Source: Rheinheimera lutimaris
Lineage (GTDB): Bacteria; Pseudomonadota; Gammaproteobacteria; Enterobacterales; Alteromonadaceae
Direction: 5' to 3'
Length of the DNA stretch: 64,000 nt
Assembly (NCBI RefSeq): GCF_013283795.1
Contig: NZ_JABSOD010000010.1
Span: 62,001 to 126,000, forward strand
Shown here: positions 41,458 through 53,254 of the stretch, piece after piece
Layout of the letters: every line of letters begins with the position of its first letter
How positions within the stretch are numbered: position 1 is the first letter of the stretch
Notes under the pieces: model-generated
The model's database searches: none
The model's input: the letters and a program-made list of their open reading frames with translations, nothing else
Told to the model about the DNA's origin: nothing
Program-made: the position numbers and the translations under genes

Positions 41458-42830
41458 TTACATTAAGCTGTGTTGAAATTACCGCCATGGTTAACGGCAC
41501 TATGACCGGGCCCGATGTTGCCATTACCTCGGTCAGCACCGATAGCCGCGTTATCAGCGCCGGTGAGCTGTTTATTGCATTAAAAGGGCCTAACTTTGAC
41601 GGTTCGGTGTTTGTTGCCGAGGTAAAAGCCAAAGGCGCAGCGGCGGTAGTGGTAGAGCACCCGGTAGATACCGATATTACGCAAATTATTGTGCCGGACA
41701 GCCGGCTGGCTCTGGGGCAACTGGCAGCCGCGTTAAAAGCGCGCTTAGCGCCAAAAACCATCGCGGTTACCGGCAGTGCCGGTAAAACCACCGTAAAAGA
41801 AATGATTGCGGCCATTTTAAGCCGTCGCGGTAAGGTGTTATCGACGCAGGGCAATTTTAACAATGACATTGGCGTGCCACTGACGATGCTGCGCCTGACC
41901 GAACAACATGATTTTGCGGTGTTAGAGCTCGGTGCCAATCATCAGGGCGAAATTGCTTATACCACTTCATTGGCCAAGCCGGATGTGGCGCTTATTACTA
42001 ATGTGGCCGCGTCGCATTTGGAAGGGTTTGGCGATTTGTATGGCGTGGCCCGTGCCAAGGGCGAAATTTTTAACGGCTTACCGGCACAAGGCCTGGCGAT
42101 ATTGCCGGCCGACAGTGATTACCGTGATTACTGGCTGCGCCGGTTGGACGATAAACACATAATGCAGTTTTCTGCTACCGCACCGGCTGACTATTATGCT
42201 GATGGCATAGTATTGGATAACCAGGGCTGTGCCGGCTTTGAGTTGCATTGTCCCGCTGGCAAAAAGTTTGTTCAACTGACTATTCCGGGTAAACACAACG
42301 TTGCTAATGCGCTGACTGCTGCAGCGGCCTGTATTGCCGTCGGTGCCGATTTGGCCGATGTACAACTGGGGTTGGCACAAATGCAGGCGGTAAAAGGCCG
42401 GACTAATGTAAAAATGGTCACGGCGCAGCTGCGGCTGATTGACGACACTTACAATGCCAATGTCGAGTCGGTTAAGGCGGCAATTGATTTGTTAGCGTCG
42501 TATTCCGGTTACCGCGTGTTAATTCTCGGCGACATGGCGGAACTGGGTGCAGATGCGCGGTTATACCATGAAGAGATCGGTTTATACGCAAAAAAATCGG
42601 CTATTAATCTGTTGTTCACCCTTGGCGTGTTATCACAGAGCGCCAGTGACTTGTTCAATGGACAAGGCGCTCATTTCAGTTCGCGTCAGGCATTATTACA
42701 GCGTCTGATGCCGATAATATCGGAACAACAGGAAGTCACCCTGCTAGTGAAAGGTTCGCGCAGCGCGAAGATGGAGTTAGTTGTGCAGGACTTGCTCGAA
42801 AGATGTCAGCAGGAGAGTAGCCCATGCTAG
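41454..42830 (+). CDS. murF: UDP-MurNAc-tripeptide:D-Ala-D-Ala ligase MurF
   Basis: A 458-residue enzyme that completes the pentapeptide by adding D-Ala-D-Ala. Motifs: [15 protein letters not shown] (P-loop), [25 protein letters not shown] and [15 protein letters not shown]. The ATG overlaps the murE stop by 4 bp (ATGA), and mraY overlaps its 3' end by 7 bp. Confidence 0.95.
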   Translation: MITLSCVEITAMVNGTMTGPDVAITSVSTDSRVISAGELFIALKGPNFDGSVFVAEVKAKGAAAVVVEHPVDTDITQIIVPDSRLALGQLAAALKARLAPKTIAVTGSAGKTTVKEMIAAILSRRGKVLSTQGNFNNDIGVPLTMLRLTEQHDFAVLELGANHQGEIAYTTSLAKPDVALITNVAASHLEGFGDLYGVARAKGEIFNGLPAQGLAILPADSDYRDYWLRRLDDKHIMQFSATAPADYYADGIVLDNQGCAGFELHCPAGKKFVQLTIPGKHNVANALTAAAACIAVGADLADVQLGLAQMQAVKGRTNVKMVTAQLRLIDDTYNANVESVKAAIDLLASYSGYRVLILGDMAELGADARLYHEEIGLYAKKSAINLLFTLGVLSQSASDLFNGQGAHFSSRQALLQRLMPIISEQQEVTLLVKGSRSAKMELVVQDLLERCQQESSPC

Positions 42831-43906
42831 TTTGGTTAGCCGAGTATTTAACCCAATACTTCAGTTTCTTTAATGTATTCAGTTATCTTACCTTCCGTTC
42901 GATCCTGGGTATTTTAACCTCATTGTTATTAAGCCTGTATCTGGGCCCAAAATTAATTGCCGCTTTACAACGCATGCAAATTGGCCAGGTGGTACGTGGC
43001 GATGGCCCGGAAAGCCATTTCTCTAAAAAAGGCACGCCGACTATGGGCGGTTTGCTGATTTTAGGCTCGGTGCTGCTGAGTACCTTGCTGTGGGCTAACC
43101 TGGAAAACAAATACGTTTGGGTCGTATTGTTTGTGCTGGTCAGCTTTGGCTGGATTGGTTTTGTCGATGATTACCGCAAGGTGATCCGCAAAGATCCCAA
43201 AGGCTTAATTGCGCGCTGGAAATACTTCTGGCAGTCGTTGTTTGCTATCGCTACCGCGGCATTTCTGTATTTTACGGCGGAGCGTCCGGCAGAAACCGCG
43301 CTGTTAGTGCCGTTCTTTAAAGATGTGGTGCCGCAGCTGGGCTTGTTATTTTTAGCGCTGAGTTACTTTGTTATTGTCGGTACCAGCAATGCGGTAAACC
43401 TGACGGATGGCCTGGACGGTCTGGCCATAGTGCCCACCATTATGGTGGCGGCGGCATTTGCCATTATTGCTTATGCCAGCGGCAACGTTAATTTCTCCGG
43501 TTATCTGAATATTCCTTATTTGCCGCATGCCAGCGAGTTGGTGGTGGTATGTGCTGCGCTTATCGGCGCCGGCCTGGGCTTTTTATGGTTTAACACTTAC
43601 CCTGCGCAGGTGTTTATGGGCGACGTGGGTTCACTGGCGCTGGGCGCGGTGTTGGGTGTTATTGCCATTTTGGTGCGCCAGGAAATCGTGCTGTTTATTA
43701 TGGGCGGTGTGTTTGTGATGGAAACGCTGTCAGTTATTTTGCAGGTGGGGTCATACAAACTGCGGGGGCAGCGCATTTTCCGCATGGCGCCAATTCATCA
43801 TCATTACGAGCTGAAAGGCTGGCCGGAACCGCGCGTAATTGTAAGGTTTTGGATCTTATCCATCATGTTTGTGTTGGTGGGCTTAGCCACCCTTAAGTTG
43901 AGATAA
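42824..43906 (+). CDS. mraY: Phospho-MurNAc-pentapeptide transferase MraY
   Basis: A 360-residue integral membrane enzyme (ten helices) that makes lipid I from UDP-MurNAc-pentapeptide and undecaprenyl phosphate. Signatures: [13 protein letters not shown], the acidic pair in [23 protein letters not shown] and the C-terminal [16 protein letters not shown]. Length equals E. coli MraY (360). Confidence 0.97.
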   Translation: MLVWLAEYLTQYFSFFNVFSYLTFRSILGILTSLLLSLYLGPKLIAALQRMQIGQVVRGDGPESHFSKKGTPTMGGLLILGSVLLSTLLWANLENKYVWVVLFVLVSFGWIGFVDDYRKVIRKDPKGLIARWKYFWQSLFAIATAAFLYFTAERPAETALLVPFFKDVVPQLGLLFLALSYFVIVGTSNAVNLTDGLDGLAIVPTIMVAAAFAIIAYASGNVNFSGYLNIPYLPHASELVVVCAALIGAGLGFLWFNTYPAQVFMGDVGSLALGAVLGVIAILVRQEIVLFIMGGVFVMETLSVILQVGSYKLRGQRIFRMAPIHHHYELKGWPEPRVIVRFWILSIMFVLVGLATLKLR

Positions 43907-43909
43907 CTA

Positions 43910-45232
43910 ATGCAAAGTTTAGCGAAAAAACGCATAGCTGTAGTAGGGCTGGGCCTGTCGGGTCTGGCCACAGTGCGTTTTTTACTGAGCAAAGGCATTA
44001 AACCTGTGCTGATGGACAGCCGCAGTAAACCGGCCGGCATAGAGCAGATTGCAGCAGAAAAAGTCGACGGTATCTATTTAGGTGAACTGGACGCTAACCG
44101 GCTGGCAAAAATGGACATTATCGTACTGAGCCCGGGCTTATCGCCTAACCATCCTGCCATCCGTTTCGCTGTGGCTCAGGGCGCAGCGCTGCTGGGTGAT
44201 GTTGAATTGTTCGCCCGCTTTAATACACGGCCGGTGGTGGCCATTACCGGGTCTAACGGTAAATCTACCGTAACCATGTTGGTAGAGGCCATGCTGAAGT
44301 GCAGTGGTATTAAAGCACTGGCTGCCGGCAATATCGGCCTGCCGGTGCTGGATGCGTTAGCACAAACCGATACGGCAGTTTATGTGTTAGAGCTGTCCAG
44401 TTTTCAGTTGGATACCACCAGCAGCCTGCACAGCGTTGCTGCCTGTATTTTGAATATCAGCGCTGATCATTTAGACCGTTATGCCGATATGGCAGCCTAT
44501 GCGGCGTCTAAGCAACGGGTGTATCAACACACCCAACTGGCGGTATTTAACCTGGACGACGCAGCTACCACGCCGGAGCAGGCAGAGCATACGCTGGGCA
44601 TTAAGTTAGCCGACTCGGGCTATGGTATTACGCAGTATAACGGCCAGCGCTGGTTAAATGTTGCCGCAGAGCCGTTGTTGCCGGTGAGTGAAATGACGTT
44701 GTTTGGCGCTCACAATGAATTTAATGCCTTGGTGGCCTGTGCATTGGCACTGGCAGCCGGTGCCAGTCGTGAGGGGTTAATCCGTGCACTGCGCCAATTT
44801 GTGTCGTTACCGCATCGCTGTAGCTTAGTGGCAGAAAAAAATGCAGTGCGCTGGGTTAACGACTCTAAAGCCACCAATATCGGCGCTACCCTGGCGGCGA
44901 TTGCCGGTTTACGGCCGGGCGTCAGCGGTAAACTGATCCTGATTGCCGGCGGCGATGCTAAGGGCGCCGATGTGCGTGAGCTTAATGCGGTGCTGCAGCG
45001 TGACGTACAGCAATTGATCACCCTGGGACAGGACGGCCCGGCTATAGCGGCGTTAACTGATAACAGTATTCAGGTAAAAACTCTGCAAGATGCGGTAAAA
45101 GTGGCCGCTAAGTTGGCGCAGCCGGGCGATATGGTATTGCTCTCTCCGGCTTGTGCCAGCCTCGATATGTTTAACAGTTATGCCGAGCGCGGCGAGCTGT
45201 TCGCGGCAGCAGTAAGGGCGGAGGTGCTATGA
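43910..45232 (+). CDS. murD: UDP-MurNAc-L-Ala:D-glutamate ligase MurD
   Basis: A 440-residue Mur ligase that adds D-Glu. It has a Rossmann-like N-terminus (AVVGLGLSGLATVRF), P-loop ITGSNGKSTVTM, ELSSFQLD and NDSKATNIGATLAAI. It follows mraY by 3 bp and its last 4 bp overlap ftsW (ATGA). Confidence 0.96.
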   Translation: MQSLAKKRIAVVGLGLSGLATVRFLLSKGIKPVLMDSRSKPAGIEQIAAEKVDGIYLGELDANRLAKMDIIVLSPGLSPNHPAIRFAVAQGAALLGDVELFARFNTRPVVAITGSNGKSTVTMLVEAMLKCSGIKALAAGNIGLPVLDALAQTDTAVYVLELSSFQLDTTSSLHSVAACILNISADHLDRYADMAAYAASKQRVYQHTQLAVFNLDDAATTPEQAEHTLGIKLADSGYGITQYNGQRWLNVAAEPLLPVSEMTLFGAHNEFNALVACALALAAGASREGLIRALRQFVSLPHRCSLVAEKNAVRWVNDSKATNIGATLAAIAGLRPGVSGKLILIAGGDAKGADVRELNAVLQRDVQQLITLGQDGPAIAALTDNSIQVKTLQDAVKVAAKLAQPGDMVLLSPACASLDMFNSYAERGELFAAAVRAEVL

Positions 45233-46428
45233 AGCAGTTAGCCCTGAGCTTTTGGCAAAACCCGTTACAGGGCTTAAGCGGTTGGTGGCGAGCAGATGAC
45301 GGCGCCGCCTACGACAAGTTATTTCTTACCCTGTTGCTACTTATTTTGGCGATTGGCGTGGTCATGGTCACCAGTGCTTCGGTGCCGGTGGCGGCCAGGT
45401 TATTTGGCAATGAGCTGCATTTTACCATCCGCCACCTGGTGTACCTGGCGTTAGGGTTTTCTGCGGCGTTAGTGGTCATTAATATTCCGGTTCAATGGTG
45501 GCACAACAGCAATATGTTGCTGCTGTTTGCTGCGCTGGCGCTGTTGGTAGCAGTGTTATTGTTCGGCCGCAATGTAAACGGCAGTACGCGTTGGTTATCT
45601 ATCGGCCCTATCGGACTGCAAGCGGCAGAGCCGGCCAAATTGTTCTTCTTTGTCTATCTGGCCAGTTACCTGGTGCGGCGCCACGAAGAGGTGCGGGAAA
45701 ACTTAAAAGGCTTCCTGAAACCGCTACTGGTGTTATTTGCTTTTGCTGTATTGCTGCTGATGCAACCGGACCTGGGTACCGTCATTGTGATGTTTGCCAC
45801 CGCTGTGGCGCTGCTGTTTTTAGCCGGTGCCAAATTATGGCAATTTTTTGCGCTGATTTTTACCGGCCTGATGGCAATAGGCGTGTTAATTGTCTACAGC
45901 GAATACCGTTGGAAACGGGTAACGGCGTTTCTCGACCCCTGGGCAGATCCGTTTGGCAGTGGTTATCAGTTAACGCAATCACTAATGGCGTTTGGCCGCG
46001 GTGGTTGGTTTGGCCAGGGCTTGGGTAACAGTATTCAAAAGCTGGAGTACCTGCCGGAAGCTCACACTGACTTTATCCTGGCGGTTATTGCCGAAGAAAC
46101 CGGCTTTGCCGGGGTGGCGCTGTTGCTGGCGTTAATATTTCTGCTGGTGTACCGCGCATTATGGATTGGCCACCGCGCGCTGACAAAAAGCATGAGTTTT
46201 CATGGCTTTTTGGCATATGCCCTGGCTATCTGGATTGGCTTTCAATCGGCTGTAAACATTGGCGTAGCCACCGGCGCCTTGCCGACTAAGGGCTTAACTC
46301 TGCCATTTGTCAGCTCCGGTGGCAGTAGTTTAATTATTATGCTGGCGGCAGCGGCCCTGTTGCTGCGAATCGACTTTGAAGTGCGACTCAGCGGTAAACA
46401 AGCCATTAGCGGAGGCCGGCATGACTAA
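45229..46428 (+). CDS. ftsW: Septal peptidoglycan polymerase FtsW
   Basis: A 399-residue SEDS-family glycosyltransferase with ten helices that polymerises lipid II with FtsI. Conserved: GSTRWLSIGPIGLQAAEPAKL, split across about 118-138 here, the catalytic aspartate loop RVTAFLDPWADPFGSGYQ, EYLPEAHTDFI, and the terminal LPTKGLTLPFVSSGGSS. Its 3' end overlaps murG by 8 bp. Confidence 0.96.
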   Translation: MKQLALSFWQNPLQGLSGWWRADDGAAYDKLFLTLLLLILAIGVVMVTSASVPVAARLFGNELHFTIRHLVYLALGFSAALVVINIPVQWWHNSNMLLLFAALALLVAVLLFGRNVNGSTRWLSIGPIGLQAAEPAKLFFFVYLASYLVRRHEEVRENLKGFLKPLLVLFAFAVLLLMQPDLGTVIVMFATAVALLFLAGAKLWQFFALIFTGLMAIGVLIVYSEYRWKRVTAFLDPWADPFGSGYQLTQSLMAFGRGGWFGQGLGNSIQKLEYLPEAHTDFILAVIAEETGFAGVALLLALIFLLVYRALWIGHRALTKSMSFHGFLAYALAIWIGFQSAVNIGVATGALPTKGLTLPFVSSGGSSLIIMLAAAALLLRIDFEVRLSGKQAISGGRHD

Positions 46429-47521
46429 ACCGCGCATTCTGATTATGGCCGGCGGCACCGGCGGGCATATTTTTCCGGCACGGGCAGTGGCAACTGCACT
46501 GAGCGATGCCGGTTGGCAAATACATTGGTTAGGTACAGCGACACGGATGGAAGCAACGCTGGTGCCGCAGTTTGGTTGGCCGTTTCATGCTATTGATGTG
46601 GCCGGACTGCGTGGCAAAGGCATGTTTTCGTTGTTAAAAGCGCCGTGGATGTTGCTTAAGTCGGTATGGCAGGCGCGCCGGGTAATCAATACGGTACAAC
46701 CTGACCTGGTGCTGGGTTTTGGCGGTTATGCCAGTGGCCCTGGCGGTGTAGCGGCCTGGCTTAAGCGGCGGCCGTTGTTTATTCATGAACAAAATGCCGT
46801 TGCCGGCAGCACCAACCGTTTGCTGGCAAAGCTGGCAGAAAAGGTATTGGTAGCATTTCCGGCGGCATTTGCCGGCCACGACAAACAGGTGGTAGTGGGT
46901 AACCCTGTGCGGGCGGAAATTATCGATGCCGCGGCCGGGCATAACTTTGCCGGTAGCTTAAAAGTATTGGTGGTAGGCGGCAGCCTGGGGGCTAAAGCGC
47001 TAAATGACACCTTGCCCGGCATCTTTGCCAAAGCGGCGCAGTTTGGTGCGCTGGAAATACGCCATCAAACCGGTAAAGCGGCAGAGTTGCCGACAATGCA
47101 GGCTTATCAGGCATTGGCGTGTGACAATTTACAGGCAGATGTCAGTGCCTTTATTGATGATATGGCAGCGGCATACGCTGCGGCGGACGTGGTTATTTGC
47201 CGTGCCGGGGCATCAACGGTCAGTGAACTGGCCTGCGCCGGAGTTGCAGCACTATTTGTGCCCTTACCCGGCGCCATTGACGATCACCAAACCGTTAATG
47301 CACTTTGGTTAACACAACAGGGCGCTGCTTTGCAGCTGGCGCAAGCCGGGTTAAATGAACATAAGCTGTTGCCGCTGTTACAGCAGTGGCTGCAGAGTAA
47401 AACCACATTACAGCATATGGCCGCCAAAGCGCGGGCCTGTGCGTTAGACCAGGCGACAGCGCAGGTAGTGACGCTGTGTCAGCAGGCAGTAGGTCAGACA
47501 GTAACAGGACAGCAGTTATGA
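46421..47521 (+). CDS. murG: UDP-GlcNAc:lipid I N-acetylglucosaminyltransferase MurG
   Basis: A 366-residue GT-B fold enzyme at the inner face of the membrane making lipid II. The N-terminal [14 protein letters not shown] loop, [28 protein letters not shown] and the acceptor/donor motif [15 protein letters not shown] are present. The ATG at 46421 is supported by GGAGG 6 nt upstream; an in-frame start at 46376 lies in ftsW. Confidence 0.96.
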   Translation: MTKPRILIMAGGTGGHIFPARAVATALSDAGWQIHWLGTATRMEATLVPQFGWPFHAIDVAGLRGKGMFSLLKAPWMLLKSVWQARRVINTVQPDLVLGFGGYASGPGGVAAWLKRRPLFIHEQNAVAGSTNRLLAKLAEKVLVAFPAAFAGHDKQVVVGNPVRAEIIDAAAGHNFAGSLKVLVVGGSLGAKALNDTLPGIFAKAAQFGALEIRHQTGKAAELPTMQAYQALACDNLQADVSAFIDDMAAAYAAADVVICRAGASTVSELACAGVAALFVPLPGAIDDHQTVNALWLTQQGAALQLAQAGLNEHKLLPLLQQWLQSKTTLQHMAAKARACALDQATAQVVTLCQQAVGQTVTGQQL

Positions 47522-48987
47522 TTAGTACACCGCAACAGAAAAAACTGGCCATGCGCCGCGTAGAGCGTATTCACTTTGTCGGTATCGGCGGTGCAGGCAT
47601 GGGTGGTATTGCCGAAGTGTTGGTAAACGAAGGTTATAATGTGTCGGGCTCTGATATTGCGCCCAACGCTGTAACCGAGCGTTTAATTGGCCTGGGTGCG
47701 AAAGTACATTTTGGCCACAATGCAGCTTATATTGCCGGTGCCAGTGTAGTAGTGGTATCCAGTGCCATTAATACCGCTAACCCGGAAGTGGCCGCCGCCC
47801 GTGAGCTACGCATCCCGGTAGTACGTCGCGCTGAAATGCTTGGCGAGCTGATGCGTTTTCGCCACGGTATCGCCGTAGCCGGCACGCACGGCAAAACCAC
47901 CACCACCAGTTTACTGGCTTCTGTTTTTGCTGAGGCCGGTGCCGATCCGACATTTGTTATCGGTGGTTTACTTAATTCTGCCGGTTCTAATGCGCGGCTT
48001 GGCGCAGGGCGTTATCTGATTGCCGAAGCAGACGAAAGTGACGCCTCTTTCCTGCACCTGCAGCCGCTGGCCAGTGTGATCACTAACATTGAAGCCGATC
48101 ATATGGATACCTACGAGGGTGACTTTGAGAAGCTTAAAGCAACCTATCTGGAGTTTTGTCATAACCTGCCGTTTTACGGTGTGGCCGTGGTGTGTATTGA
48201 CGACCCGGTGCTGCGCGCGCTGATCCCACAAATTGGCCGTACAGTGCTGACTTATGGCTTTAGCGACGATGCCGATTTTGTCATTAGTGAATTTCAGCAA
48301 AGCGGCACCCAAAGCCGGTTTGTTATTACCGATAACAGCAGCAATGACAATCGCGGTAATCAGCGTGAAGTGGTGCTGAATTTGCCGGGGAAACATAATG
48401 CGCTCAATGCTACGGCAGCCTTTGCTCTGGCGCTGGATGAAGGTATCAGTGAGCAGGCGATACTTGCAGCGCTGCGTAAATTCGAAGGTATCGGCCGCCG
48501 TTTTCAGCAATATGGCGAATTTGAAACCGGTAACGGCAAAGTATTGTTGCTGGACGACTATGGCCATCACCCGACCGAAGTGGCAGTAACCATTGCCGCG
48601 GTGCGGGCAGCCTGGCCACAGCGGCGTTTGGTAATGGCGTATCAGCCGCACCGCTACAGCCGCACCCGTGATCTGTATGACGACTTTACCCGCGTGCTGT
48701 CCGGGGTAGATAAATTACTGCTGCTGGAGGTTTATCCTGCCGGTGAAGCCGCCATTGCCGGCGCCGACAGCCGCAGCTTATGCCGCTCTATCCGCACCCG
48801 CGGCGCACTGGACCCGATATACGTAGCAGAGCCGGCAGAGCTGGCCCCTGCGCTGGCCAATGTGCTGCAGGATGGTGACGTACTGCTGACACAGGGAGCT
48901 GGCAATATCGGTAGCTTGGTAAAACAGCTGGCCGCCATGCAACTTAATATTGCCAAACTAAAAGCCGGCGCAGGAGAAAAAGTATGA
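47518..48987 (+). CDS. murC: UDP-MurNAc:L-alanine ligase MurC
   Basis: A 489-residue Mur ligase that adds the first peptide residue. Key segments: [16 protein letters not shown] (UDP-sugar binding), the P-loop [40 protein letters not shown] and [13 protein letters not shown] 47518 overlaps the murG stop (ATGA). The 48984 overlap with ddlB is also ATGA. Confidence 0.96.
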   Translation: MISTPQQKKLAMRRVERIHFVGIGGAGMGGIAEVLVNEGYNVSGSDIAPNAVTERLIGLGAKVHFGHNAAYIAGASVVVVSSAINTANPEVAAARELRIPVVRRAEMLGELMRFRHGIAVAGTHGKTTTTSLLASVFAEAGADPTFVIGGLLNSAGSNARLGAGRYLIAEADESDASFLHLQPLASVITNIEADHMDTYEGDFEKLKATYLEFCHNLPFYGVAVVCIDDPVLRALIPQIGRTVLTYGFSDDADFVISEFQQSGTQSRFVITDNSSNDNRGNQREVVLNLPGKHNALNATAAFALALDEGISEQAILAALRKFEGIGRRFQQYGEFETGNGKVLLLDDYGHHPTEVAVTIAAVRAAWPQRRLVMAYQPHRYSRTRDLYDDFTRVLSGVDKLLLLEVYPAGEAAIAGADSRSLCRSIRTRGALDPIYVAEPAELAPALANVLQDGDVLLTQGAGNIGSLVKQLAAMQLNIAKLKAGAGEKV

Positions 48988-49913
48988 GCAACCAGCTAAC
49001 TGCCTTGGGTAAAGTTGCAGTGATGTTTGGCGGCGTATCGGCTGAGCGTGAGGTGTCACTGCGCTCCGGTAATGCGGTGTTAACAGCCCTGCTGGACGCC
49101 GGTGTGGATGCGGTGGCCTTTGATCCGCAAACACAGTCGTTAGCCTCGCTGGCGGATCTCGGCGCGCAACGGGTATTTATTGTATTGCATGGTCGCGGCG
49201 GTGAAGACGGCACTATGCAGGGCGCACTGCAACAGTTGGGGCTGCCATATACCGGCAGTGGCGTGCTGGGCTCGGCACTGGCAATGGACAAAATTCGCTG
49301 TAAGTGGTTGTTTCAGGCTCAGAAATTGCCCACCGCACCCTTTGCCGTGGTGCACAGCAACGACACCGATTTTGCCGGTTTGCTGGCAACGTTAGGCGGC
49401 AAGGTAATGGTTAAGCCGGCCAATGAAGGCTCCAGTATTGGTATGAGCGCAGCAAGCACGGCAGCAGAGTTAGAGCAGGCCATTCGCGCGGCGCTTAAAT
49501 ACGACAGCGAAATTTTGGTAGAACGCTGGATTAACGGCCGTGAATTTACCGTAGCCATTTTAAATGGTCAGGTATTGCCGGTAGTGGAGATGCGCACGCC
49601 GCGTGCCTTTTATGACTACGAAGCCAAATATCAGGCTAACAGCACCGAGTATTTGTGCCCGGCGCCACTTAGCGCAGAGCAAACCGCGGCCATGCAAGAC
49701 ACGGCACTAAAAGCTTTTAATGCTGTAGGGGCAAGTGGTTGGGGCCGGGTAGACATTATGCTCGACCAAAGCGGACAGCACTTTTTACTGGAAGTGAACA
49801 CTGTGCCCGGCATGACAGAAAAGTCGCTGGTGCCTATGGCGGCAAAAGCGGCCGGTTTAAGTTTCAGCCAGTTAGTGCTGGCTATTTTAACCCAGACACA
49901 AGGCGGTAATTAA
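48984..49913 (+). CDS. ddlB: D-alanine-D-alanine ligase B
   Basis: A 309-residue ATP-grasp ligase producing D-Ala-D-Ala for MurF. The N-terminal [17 protein letters not shown], the [12 protein letters not shown] loop, [13 protein letters not shown] and the C-terminal metal-binding [17 protein letters not shown] are diagnostic. The length matches E. coli DdlB (306). Confidence 0.96.
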   Translation: MSNQLTALGKVAVMFGGVSAEREVSLRSGNAVLTALLDAGVDAVAFDPQTQSLASLADLGAQRVFIVLHGRGGEDGTMQGALQQLGLPYTGSGVLGSALAMDKIRCKWLFQAQKLPTAPFAVVHSNDTDFAGLLATLGGKVMVKPANEGSSIGMSAASTAAELEQAIRAALKYDSEILVERWINGREFTVAILNGQVLPVVEMRTPRAFYDYEAKYQANSTEYLCPAPLSAEQTAAMQDTALKAFNAVGASGWGRVDIMLDQSGQHFLLEVNTVPGMTEKSLVPMAAKAAGLSFSQLVLAILTQTQGGN

Positions 49914-49915
49914 GC

Positions 49916-50668
49916 ATGCAACTACGCTGGCCTGCACTGCAATTTAAACAACGCCCGGCATTTTACGCCGGTGTGGTGTTTTTTATTGTGGCTGTGCTGG
50001 CGTTGCTGTGGGGTGGTGTAAAAATAGCAGATTGGGTGCAGGGGCAGCAAAGTGCGCCGGTGCGCCAGGTGCGGTTGTACGGTGATTTTAACCATATAAA
50101 TGCCGCACAGTTGCAGCAAACATTGCAACAACAATACGTGGGTAACTTTTTTAGCGTGAATGTGGATCAGGTGCAGCAGTTCCTGTTGCAGCAACCCTGG
50201 GTGTATCAGGTGGCCGTGCGCAAACAATGGCCTGACGCCCTGGTTGTGGTTGTAACAGAACAACAGCCGGTAGCCGTGTGGAATCAGCAGCAATTACTCA
50301 ACCAACAGGGGGATGTTTTTGATGCCCCCTTACAGCAGCTGAAAACGGAACTACCACAGCTAACCGGCCCGCAAGGCAGCCAGCAGGATGCCCTGACTAT
50401 GTTCCGCCATATGCAGGGCTTATTGGCCCTGCATAAATTTAATGCCGTAGCGCTGGGCTTAACCGAGCGTTTTTCCTGGCAGCTAAACCTGAGCAATGGC
50501 GTAGCGTTGCAGCTGGGACGTGACGATACGTTAAAGCGGTTGCAGCGCTTTATAGAGCTGTATCCGGTGATTAGTAAACATAAAACCGACGCCGTAGCCG
50601 AAGTCGATTTACGCTACGACACCGGCATAGCAGTGCGCTACAGCGCTGAACAAAAGAGAAAAGCATGA
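49916..50668 (+). CDS. ftsQ: Cell division protein FtsQ
   Basis: A 250-residue bitopic protein with a membrane helix (about 18-40), a POTRA domain (about 48-118; VRQVRLYGDFNHINAAQL) and a beta domain to the C-terminus that docks FtsL/FtsB. It follows ddlB by 2 bp and overlaps ftsA by 4 bp. Confidence 0.93.
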   Translation: MQLRWPALQFKQRPAFYAGVVFFIVAVLALLWGGVKIADWVQGQQSAPVRQVRLYGDFNHINAAQLQQTLQQQYVGNFFSVNVDQVQQFLLQQPWVYQVAVRKQWPDALVVVVTEQQPVAVWNQQQLLNQQGDVFDAPLQQLKTELPQLTGPQGSQQDALTMFRHMQGLLALHKFNAVALGLTERFSWQLNLSNGVALQLGRDDTLKRLQRFIELYPVISKHKTDAVAEVDLRYDTGIAVRYSAEQKRKA

Positions 50669-51900
50669 CTAAGTCGTTAGAACGGGACCTGATTGTCGGC
50701 CTGGATATAGGCACCGCACGCATTAAAGCGGTAGTTGGCGAGATCACTACAGATGACCGGCTGAGCATTGTCGGTGTGGGTACGCATGTGTCGCGTGGCA
50801 TGGACAAAGGCGGTGTTAACGATCTGAACCTGGTGGTACAGGCGGTGCAACGTGCTATAGACGAAGCCGAGTTGATGGCCGACTGTCGTGTGTCGTCGGT
50901 GTATTTAGGCATCACCGGCAAGCATATCCGCTGTCAGAATGAAAGCGGCATGGTACCGATTAACGATACAGAAGTGACAGCGGAAGACGTGGCTAATGTG
51001 GTACACGCCGCCAAATCAGTACCTATTTCTGCCGAGCGGCGCATGTTGCACGTATTGCCGCAGGAGTTTTCGGTAGATATGCAGGAAGGCATAAAAAGTC
51101 CGGTAGGCATGTCGGGCGTGCGGATGGAAGCCAAAGCACACATTATTACCTGCGCTAACGATATGGCAAAGAATATTGAAAAGTGCGTTGAGCGTTGCGG
51201 TTTACACGTGGACCAGCTGATATTCAGCGCGCTGGCGTCCAGCTTTGCCGTGTTAACGGATGACGAAAAAGAGCTGGGTGTCTGTGTGGTAGATATGGGT
51301 GGCGGCACTATTGATCTGGCTATTTACACCAATGGTGCGCTGCGCCACACCGCGGTTATTCCGGTGGCCGGTAATCAGGTCACCAGTGATATCGCCAAGA
51401 TTTTCCGCACACCGATAAGCCATGCCGAAGAAATTAAAGTGCAATATGCCTGTGCGCTGCGCAGCATGGTCGGTAAAGAAGAAAGTATTGAAGTGCCAAG
51501 TGTCGGCGGCCGTCCGGCACGTTCAATGTCGCGGCATACCCTGGCCGAAGTGGTTGAGCCGCGTTATCAGGAATTGTTTGAACTGGTGCTGGAAGAAATC
51601 CGCAGCAGTGGCCTGGAAGAGCAAATTGCAGCCGGAGTGGTGCTTACCGGTGGCACCGCCAAGATGGAAGGCGCGGTAGAGTTTGCCGAAGATATTTTCC
51701 AAATGCCGGTACGCGTAGGTGCGCCTATGCATGTCACGGGCTTAAAAGAATATGTGCAAGACCCGGCGTATGCCAGTGTAGTGGGCTTGTTGTTATACGG
51801 TAAAGATGCGCGCACGCAGCAAAAGAAAAATGCTGACGTGCGGGATTCAGTGAGCAGTTTCGTCAAACGGATCAGCAGCTGGTTTAAAGGCGAATTTTAA
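50665..51900 (+). CDS. ftsA: Cell division protein FtsA
   Basis: A 411-residue actin-like ATPase that tethers FtsZ to the membrane. Motifs: phosphate-1 VGLDIGTARIKAVVGE, VVDMGGGTIDLAIY, adenosine loop GVVLTGGTAKMEG, and a C-terminal amphipathic membrane helix SFVKRISSWFKGEF. The FtsA-specific 1C domain (about 84-165) is present. ftsZ begins 30 bp later with its own Shine-Dalgarno. Confidence 0.96.
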   Translation: MTKSLERDLIVGLDIGTARIKAVVGEITTDDRLSIVGVGTHVSRGMDKGGVNDLNLVVQAVQRAIDEAELMADCRVSSVYLGITGKHIRCQNESGMVPINDTEVTAEDVANVVHAAKSVPISAERRMLHVLPQEFSVDMQEGIKSPVGMSGVRMEAKAHIITCANDMAKNIEKCVERCGLHVDQLIFSALASSFAVLTDDEKELGVCVVDMGGGTIDLAIYTNGALRHTAVIPVAGNQVTSDIAKIFRTPISHAEEIKVQYACALRSMVGKEESIEVPSVGGRPARSMSRHTLAEVVEPRYQELFELVLEEIRSSGLEEQIAAGVVLTGGTAKMEGAVEFAEDIFQMPVRVGAPMHVTGLKEYVQDPAYASVVGLLLYGKDARTQQKKNADVRDSVSSFVKRISSWFKGEF

Positions 51901-51930
51901 GTTAGTAAGCGTAGAAACGGAGAGAGAGCT

Positions 51931-53103
51931 ATGTTTGAGTTAATGGAAAACCACAGCGAAGAAGCTGTTATTAAAGTAATAGGTGTTGGCGGTGGCGGCG
52001 GTAATGCTGTCGAGTATATGGTTGCCAGCAATATCGAAGGTGTAGAGTTTGTTGCGGCTAATACCGACGCCCAGGCACTGCGCAATTCTTCGGCTAACAT
52101 TACGCTGCAGTTAGGCGCACATGTTACCAAGGGTTTAGGCGCCGGGGCTAACCCGGAAATCGGCCGACGCTCTGCGGAAGAAGATCGTGAGACGATCAAG
52201 AAAACCCTGCAGGGTGCGGATATGATTTTTATCGCCGCCGGCATGGGTGGTGGTACCGGTACCGGGGCAGCGCCAATCGTTGCCGAAGTGGCGCGTGAAC
52301 TGGGTATCTTAACGGTAGCAGTGGTTACTAAGCCGTTCCCGTTTGAAGGCAAAAAGCGCACCGCTTATGCTGACGAAGGTATTCTGGAGCTGAGCAAACA
52401 CGTTGACTCGCTGATCACTATCCCGAACGACAAGTTGTTAAAAGTTCTGGGCAAAGGCACCAGCCTGCTGGACGCGTTTAAAGCCGCCAACAACGTGCTG
52501 TTAGGTGCAGTGCAGGGTATTGCTGAACTGATTACCCGGCCTGGTTTGATCAACGTCGACTTTGCCGACGTACGTACTGTAATGTCAGAAATGGGCACCG
52601 CCATGATGGGCAGCGGTCGCGCCAGTGGTCCGGACCGGGCAGAAGAAGCGGCAGAGCAGGCGATATCCAGCCCGTTGCTGGAAGATATTGATTTATCCGG
52701 TGCTAAGGGTATTCTGGTTAACATTACTGCCGGTTTGGATATCAGCATTGAAGAATTTGAAATTGTCGGTAATGCGGTAAAAGCGTTCGCTTCAGAAAAT
52801 GCCACTGTGGTAGTGGGGGCAGTAATCGACCCTAATATGCAAGACGAACTGCGTGTTACTGTAGTGGCAACCGGTATCGGTGCTGACCGTCGTCCGGACA
52901 TCAGCCTGGTGCATGGTAGCCGTCCGGTAGAAGCGCAAAAACCGTTTTACGGTACTCAGGGTGGCGCTGCATTACAGCCGCAACATGAGACGCAAACAGT
53001 GAAGCAAGAGCAAGCCGCGGTAAGCAGCAAGCCACAGCCTGAAAGCAAAGCGAATATTGATATTTTCGATATTCCGGCGTTTTTACGCAAACAAGCCGAC
53101 TAA
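51931..53103 (+). CDS. ftsZ: Cell division GTPase FtsZ
   Basis: A 390-residue tubulin homologue that forms the Z-ring. GTP-binding segments are [12 protein letters not shown] and the tubulin signature [12 protein letters not shown]. The T7 loop is [14 protein letters not shown] short glutamine-rich linker (about 325-372) leads to the conserved C-terminal peptide [14 protein letters not shown] that binds FtsA and ZipA. Strong Shine-Dalgarno (GGAGAGAGAGCT). Confidence 0.98.
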   Translation: MFELMENHSEEAVIKVIGVGGGGGNAVEYMVASNIEGVEFVAANTDAQALRNSSANITLQLGAHVTKGLGAGANPEIGRRSAEEDRETIKKTLQGADMIFIAAGMGGGTGTGAAPIVAEVARELGILTVAVVTKPFPFEGKKRTAYADEGILELSKHVDSLITIPNDKLLKVLGKGTSLLDAFKAANNVLLGAVQGIAELITRPGLINVDFADVRTVMSEMGTAMMGSGRASGPDRAEEAAEQAISSPLLEDIDLSGAKGILVNITAGLDISIEEFEIVGNAVKAFASENATVVVGAVIDPNMQDELRVTVVATGIGADRRPDISLVHGSRPVEAQKPFYGTQGGAALQPQHETQTVKQEQAAVSSKPQPESKANIDIFDIPAFLRKQAD

Positions 53104-53254
53104 CGCTATACATAGTTGGCTAGTGGCAGCGCTTTTACCCGGCTTAAAGCCGTCAGCAGGATTAAGCTGCTGTTCAGTGTAATTTGGCATAATTGCCACG
53201 TTATGCTATGCTTCGCCGCCATTTTGACATTGCTTATTAATTGAGCAGGGAAAC

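Noticed and set aside
47968-48651. Minus-strand ORF of 227 codons inside murC
   Set aside because: Long only because of codon bias in murC; no Shine-Dalgarno and no recognised domain.
53104-53254. Hairpins between ftsZ and lpxC
   Set aside because: CGGCTTAAAGCCG and CAGCAG/CTGCTG stems have no T-runs; probably processing or chance structures rather than a terminator.
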